Shown here: positions 60,077 through 64,000 of the stretch, in pieces
Layout: each line of letters opens with the position of its first letter
Position numbering within the stretch: position 1 is the first letter of the stretch
NCBI RefSeq assembly: GCF_007625155.1
Contig: NZ_VMNK01000009.1
Location: forward strand, 1-64,000
Direction of reading: 5' to 3'
DNA: 64,000 bases
DNA from: Denitromonas halophila
GTDB lineage: Bacteria > Pseudomonadota > Gammaproteobacteria > Burkholderiales > Rhodocyclaceae
Position numbers and translations under genes: made by a program
The notes under the pieces: model-generated
What the model was told of the DNA's origin: nothing
Database searches by the model: none
The model's input: only the letters and a program-made list of their open reading frames with translations

Positions 60077-61470
60077 GCGCTCTCCTCGCCGGCCAGTTGG
60101 CCCGGTACCGCGCCGATGGTGCCGGCGCCCATGGTCAGCACCACGTCGCCGTCCTGCACCACGTCGAGCACGGTTTGGCTCATCTCGTCGATCTGCTCGA
60201 CAAACACCGGCTCGATCCGCCCCGCGACACGCAGCGCGCGCGCCAGGGACCGGCCGTCGGCTGCCACCAGCGGCGCCTCGCCGGCCGAATAGACCTCGGC
60301 AAGCACCAGCGCATCGACGGTGGACAACACTTTTACGAAATCTTCGAAGCAATCACGCGTGCGGGTGTAGCGGTGCGGCTGGAAGGCCAGCACCAGACGC
60401 CGCCCTGGGAAGGCACCGCGCGCCGCCTCGATGGTGGCGGCCATTTCAACCGGGTGGTGACCGTAGTCATCCACCAGCGTGAAACTGCCGCCGGCCGGCA
60501 AAGCGATGTCGCCATAGCGCTGGAAGCGCCGTCCCACGCCCTTGAATTCGGCCAGCGCCTGGATAATCGCCTCGTCTGCCACGCCCACCTCGGTCGCCAC
60601 GGCGATGGCCGCCAGCGCGTTGAGGACGTTGTGCGTCCCCGGCATGTTCAGGGTGATCGGCAGGCGCGACACCGTGCCGTTGATGCGCAGCACGTCGAAG
60701 ACCATGCGGCCGGCTTCGGCGCGAACGTTCTCGGCGCGGATATTGGCGTTCGGCGAGAAGCCATAGCGCACGATCTGCTTGGACACCAGCGGCATGATCG
60801 AGCGGACATGCGGGTCGTCCTCGCACAGCACGGCCACGCCGTAGAAGGGCAGGCGCTGGAGGAAGTCGATGAAGGCCTGCTTGAGCCGCGCGAAGTCGTG
60901 GCCATAGGTGTCCATGTGATCGGCATCGATGTTGGTCACCACCGAGATCACCGGATTGAGCAGCAGGAAGGAGGCATCGGACTCGTCCGCCTCGGCCACC
61001 AGAAACTCGCCCTTGCCCAGGCGCGCGTTGGCGCCAGCCGCGTTCAGGCGACCGCCAATGACGAAGGTCGGGTCCAGCCCGCCCTCGGCAAGAATCGACG
61101 CGGTCAGCGACGTGGTGGTGGTCTTGCCGTGGGTGCCGGCAATCGCCACGCCCTGCTTGAGGCGCATGATCTCGGCGAGCATCTGGGCACGCGGCACCAC
61201 CGGCACCTGACGCACGCGCGCAGCCCGCACCTCGGGGTTGTCGGCTTTGACGGCGGTGGATACCACCACCACGTCGGCATCTGCCGCGTGGGCCGCATCG
61301 TGGCCGCGCATGACCCGGGCGCCCATGGCCGTCAGGCGGCGCGTGGCGGCGCTTTCACCCAGATCCGAACCGCTCACGGCGAAACCCTGGTTCAGCAGCA
61401 CTTCGGCGATACCGCTCATGCCGGCACCGCCGATGCCCACAAAATGGACGTGTTTGACTTTGTGTTTCAT
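60073..61470 (-). CDS. murC: UDP-N-acetylmuramate--L-alanine ligase
   Basis: 465 residues. N-terminal [24 protein letters not shown] motif [36 protein letters not shown] and FQPHRYTR. It adds L-Ala to UDP-MurNAc, the first peptide step of peptidoglycan. It is coupled to murB by a four-base overlap and follows murG by five bases. Confidence 0.97.
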   Translation of the reverse strand: MKHKVKHVHFVGIGGAGMSGIAEVLLNQGFAVSGSDLGESAATRRLTAMGARVMRGHDAAHAADADVVVVSTAVKADNPEVRAARVRQVPVVPRAQMLAEIMRLKQGVAIAGTHGKTTTTSLTASILAEGGLDPTFVIGGRLNAAGANARLGKGEFLVAEADESDASFLLLNPVISVVTNIDADHMDTYGHDFARLKQAFIDFLQRLPFYGVAVLCEDDPHVRSIMPLVSKQIVRYGFSPNANIRAENVRAEAGRMVFDVLRINGTVSRLPITLNMPGTHNVLNALAAIAVATEVGVADEAIIQALAEFKGVGRRFQRYGDIALPAGGSFTLVDDYGHHPVEMAATIEAARGAFPGRRLVLAFQPHRYTRTRDCFEDFVKVLSTVDALVLAEVYSAGEAPLVAADGRSLARALRVAGRIEPVFVEQIDEMSQTVLDVVQDGDVVLTMGAGTIGAVPGQLAGEESA

Positions 61471-61475
61471 GATCC

Positions 61476-62546
61476 TTAGGACTCCTTCTCGCCGACCAGC
61501 TCACGGCACACCTGCGCCACCTCGGCCGCCGCATTCGGGCGGGCCAGGGCACGGGCCGCGTTGGCCATGTCACGCAGACGACGGCGATCGAGACCGCGCA
61601 AAATGCCGGCCAGACGATCGGGGCTCAGCTCGCTCTGCGGCAGCAAATAGGCCGCACCGCGATCCGCCAGGAAACGGGCGTTGCCGGTCTGGTGGTCGTC
61701 CACCGCGTGCGGCAGCGGCACCAGAATGCTGGCCACACCGGCCGCGGCCAGCTCGGCCACGGTCAGCGCACCGGCGCGGCAGATCACCACATCGGCCGCC
61801 GCGTAGGCCGCCGCCATGTCTTCAATAAAGGGGCGCAGATCGCCCGCCACCCGCGCCAAGGCGTAGCTCTCACGCAAGGCCTCAATCTGTGTGGCACCGG
61901 CCTGATGCACCACCTGCGGTCGGACCGACACCGCCAGACTGGCCAGCGCCTGCGGTACGGTTTCGTTCAAGACTTTGGCACCCAGACTGCCGCCGATCAC
62001 CAGAATGTTCAGCGGGCCTTCGCGCTCGGCGAAGCGCTCGTCCGGCGTCGGCAACGCAACGATATCGGCCCGCACCGGATTGCCCAACCAGTGGCTGCCT
62101 TTGATCACCTTCGGAAAGCCGGTGACGATCCGATCGGCCACCCGCGCCAGCACGCGATTGGCCAGGCCGGCCACGGAATTTTGCTCATGCACCACCAACG
62201 GCCGGCCAAGCAGCACGGCCATCATGCCGCCGGGAAAACTCACATAGCCGCCCATGCCAAGCACCACGTCGGGCTTGCTGCCGCGAATCGCTTTGAATGC
62301 CTGCCAGAAACCACGCAGCAGGTTGAGTGGGAGCAGCACTTTGGCCATCACGCCCTTGCCGCGCAAGGCGCCGAATCGGATCCAGGCCGTTTCATAGCCG
62401 CGCTCGGGAATCAGGCGACCTTCCATGCGGTCGGCATTGCCGAGCCAGACAATGCGCCAGCCCTCGGCGCGCAGCGCCTCGGCCACCGCGATGCCCGGAT
62501 AGATATGCCCGCCCGTGCCGCCAGCCATGACCATCAACGTCTTCAT
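61476..62546 (-). CDS. murG: UDP-N-acetylglucosamine--N-acetylmuramyl-(pentapeptide) pyrophosphoryl-undecaprenol N-acetylglucosaminyltransferase
   Basis: 356 residues of GT-B fold. [108 protein letters not shown]. It turns lipid I into lipid II. Its ATG at 62546 overlaps the ftsW stop by four bases. Confidence 0.97.
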   Translation of the reverse strand: MKTLMVMAGGTGGHIYPGIAVAEALRAEGWRIVWLGNADRMEGRLIPERGYETAWIRFGALRGKGVMAKVLLPLNLLRGFWQAFKAIRGSKPDVVLGMGGYVSFPGGMMAVLLGRPLVVHEQNSVAGLANRVLARVADRIVTGFPKVIKGSHWLGNPVRADIVALPTPDERFAEREGPLNILVIGGSLGAKVLNETVPQALASLAVSVRPQVVHQAGATQIEALRESYALARVAGDLRPFIEDMAAAYAAADVVICRAGALTVAELAAAGVASILVPLPHAVDDHQTGNARFLADRGAAYLLPQSELSPDRLAGILRGLDRRRLRDMANAARALARPNAAAEVAQVCRELVGEKES

Positions 62547-63772
62547 GCGCCACCTCCGCGCATGATCTGACGATTCTCCCAATCGATACGCAGCAGGATC
62601 GCCAGTGCCAGACAGTTGGCCACGATGCCCGAACCGCCGAAACTCATCAACGGCAGGGTCAAGCCCTTGGTGGGCAGCAAGCCCATGTTGACGCCCATAT
62701 TGATAAAGGACTGCACGCCAATCCACAGACCGATGCCTTGCGCCACCAATCCGGCGAAGAATTTCTCGAGATCGATCGCCTGGCGCCCGATCGCAAAGGC
62801 ACGATGCACCAGCATGGCGAACAGGGCGATCACCACCAGCACGCCAACCAGGCCAAGCTCTTCGGCGATGATGGCGAGGATGAAGTCGGTGTGCGCCTCG
62901 GGCAGGTAGAACAGCTTCTCGACGCTGGCCCCGAGGCCGACGCCGAACCATTCGCCACGGCCGAAGGCGATCAGCGCGTGCGAGAGCTGATAGCCCTTGC
63001 CGAAGGCGTCCTGAAACGGATCCATGAAACCAAAGATGCGGTCGCGCCGATAGGGCGACAGCCAGATCAGCAACATGAAGCCGATCAGCGCCACCACCGC
63101 CAGCAGGGCGAAGACGCGTACATTGATGCCGCCGAGAAACAGGATGCCGAAGGCGATCGCCGTGATGACCACGAAGGCGCCAAAGTCCGGCTCCTTGAGC
63201 AGCAAGAAGCCCACCAGCAGCACCACGCCAAGCATGGGCAGGAAGGCGCGTTTGAAGCTGGCCATGTGCGGCAGCTTGCGCACGGTGTAGTCCGCGGCGT
63301 ACAGCGCAGCGAACAGCTTCATGGCCTCGGAGGGCTGGAAGTTGAGCGGCCCGACGGGCAGCCAGCGGCTGGCGCCGTTGACCTCGCGGCCAATGCCGGG
63401 GATCACCACCAGAATCAACAGCACCACGCCGCCCACGAACAGATGCGGAGACAACTGCTGCCACACCCGCATCGGCAGCTGAAAAGCGACCGCGCCGATG
63501 ATCGCGCCGATCATCAGAAACACGCCGTGGCGCACCAGATAGTAGGTGCTTTGATGGCCGGTATACTTCAGGCCTTCGGCCGTCGCGATGGAGGACGAGT
63601 AGACCATCACCAGGCCGATCATGAGCAGGCTCACGGCCGACCAGATCAGCATCGGATCGAGCTCGCGCGGGTGGACCTCCGGTGCGCCGAGACGATGCAC
63701 CGCACGACGCGCCGCCGGATTCTCGGCTTTGCGACGCGGCAGCAAGGAGGGAAGCGAGAGGCTCAGTTTCAT
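62543..63772 (-). CDS. ftsW: Lipid II glycosyltransferase/cell division protein FtsW
   Basis: 409 residues, about ten membrane segments. SEDS-family motifs include [85 protein letters not shown], and [27 protein letters not shown]. It polymerises glycan strands at the septum with a class B penicillin-binding protein. The start overlaps the murD end by four bases. Confidence 0.97.
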   Translation of the reverse strand: MKLSLSLPSLLPRRKAENPAARRAVHRLGAPEVHPRELDPMLIWSAVSLLMIGLVMVYSSSIATAEGLKYTGHQSTYYLVRHGVFLMIGAIIGAVAFQLPMRVWQQLSPHLFVGGVVLLILVVIPGIGREVNGASRWLPVGPLNFQPSEAMKLFAALYAADYTVRKLPHMASFKRAFLPMLGVVLLVGFLLLKEPDFGAFVVITAIAFGILFLGGINVRVFALLAVVALIGFMLLIWLSPYRRDRIFGFMDPFQDAFGKGYQLSHALIAFGRGEWFGVGLGASVEKLFYLPEAHTDFILAIIAEELGLVGVLVVIALFAMLVHRAFAIGRQAIDLEKFFAGLVAQGIGLWIGVQSFINMGVNMGLLPTKGLTLPLMSFGGSGIVANCLALAILLRIDWENRQIMRGGGA

Positions 63773-64000
63773 GCAGCCGCCACCCGGGGCAAGGCGCGCA
63801 CCGCCTCGACAAACACATCGGCGCGATGAACGTAGCTGCGGAACATGTCAAAGCTGGCGCAGGCCGGCGACAACAGCACCGCGTCGCCCGGTTGCGCCAG
63901 GGCATCGGCGCGCAACACCGCACGCGGCAGGTCGGCGGCAAATTCAATCGGCACATGGGTGCCATCGAGCGCGGCGGCAATCTGCGGCCCGTCGCGGCCG
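63769..64000 (-). CDS. murD: UDP-N-acetylmuramoylalanine--D-glutamate ligase, C-terminal end (truncated by window edge)
   Basis: The last 76 residues of MurD ([28 protein letters not shown]...[32 protein letters not shown]). The signature [12 protein letters not shown] is typical of MurD. The rest lies outside the window. It overlaps the ftsW start by four bases. Confidence 0.93.
   Translation of the reverse strand, partial: GRDGPQIAAALDGTHVPIEFAADLPRAVLRADALAQPGDAVLLSPACASFDMFRSYVHRADVFVEAVRALPRVAAA

Overview
The window is GC-rich, gene-dense bacterial chromosome. Gene content and order point to a betaproteobacterium, most likely of the Rhodocyclales (Azoarcus/Thauera/Zoogloea-like). The evidence is a cox cluster with the small DUF2909, DUF2970 and 33-residue assembly proteins, trpE-G-D-C beside gph and rpe, a classical mra/dcw cell-wall block, an RpoH gene under a CIRCE element, and PEP-CTERM proteins. 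The genus is an inference; no rRNA or tRNA gene is present to confirm it.

Left edge (1-5.2 kb): the start of a giant LapA-type adhesin (truncated by the window) with its type I secretion ATPase, membrane-fusion protein and a LuxR-type regulator whose receiver domain is degenerate. At 5.4-6.4 kb lies rpoH behind a perfect CIRCE box. It converges on an indolepyruvate/phenylpyruvate decarboxylase gene (6.4-8.0 kb). From 8.1 to 16.7 kb is a complete aa3-type cytochrome c oxidase locus: coxB (fused to cytochrome c), coxA, a 33-aa assembly protein, Cox11, DUF2970, coxC, DUF2909, SURF1, a small-thioredoxin-like neighbour, heme A synthase, heme O synthase and SCO1.

From 16.9 to 25.6 kb is the most interesting block. 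It holds ten tightly overlapping minus-strand genes: a small exported protein, glutathione peroxidase, flavin amine-oxidase-like protein, DUF1365, cyclopropane-fatty-acid-synthase-like methyltransferase, chalcone-isomerase-like protein, GPH-type MFS carrier, DUF3833 lipoprotein, SDR and an NTF2-like protein. They are transcribed away from a CarH/LitR-like B12-binding MerR regulator. A good sigma70 promoter lies between two copies of a TGTCC-N-GGACA inverted repeat, and a third copy lies inside the first gene. I read this as a light- or singlet-oxygen-responsive membrane-lipid modification operon.

From 25.6 to 35.2 kb are rfaE2, a PAS-GGDEF-EAL protein, cysK, recQ flanked by two PEP-CTERM proteins (a von Willebrand-type DUF1194 protein and a spherulin-4-like protein), an FKBP isomerase, msrA and a DUF2189 membrane protein. 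From 35.3 to 45.0 kb a minus-strand run holds rpe-gph-trpE-trpG-trpD-trpC-tamB, with a candidate 143-bp inverted-repeat element between trpD and trpC. From 45.2 to 49.8 kb are apaG, a methyltransferase, a 430-bp repeat-rich intergenic stretch, a small EF-hand-like protein, argJ and an HDOD-GAF protein.

From 49.9 to 64 kb are secA, a DciA-like gene, lpxC, and the distal dcw cluster read right to left: murD(end)-ftsW-murG-murC-murB-ddl-ftsQ-ftsA-ftsZ. The murB product looks catalytically degenerate. Two structured intergenic regions flank ftsZ.
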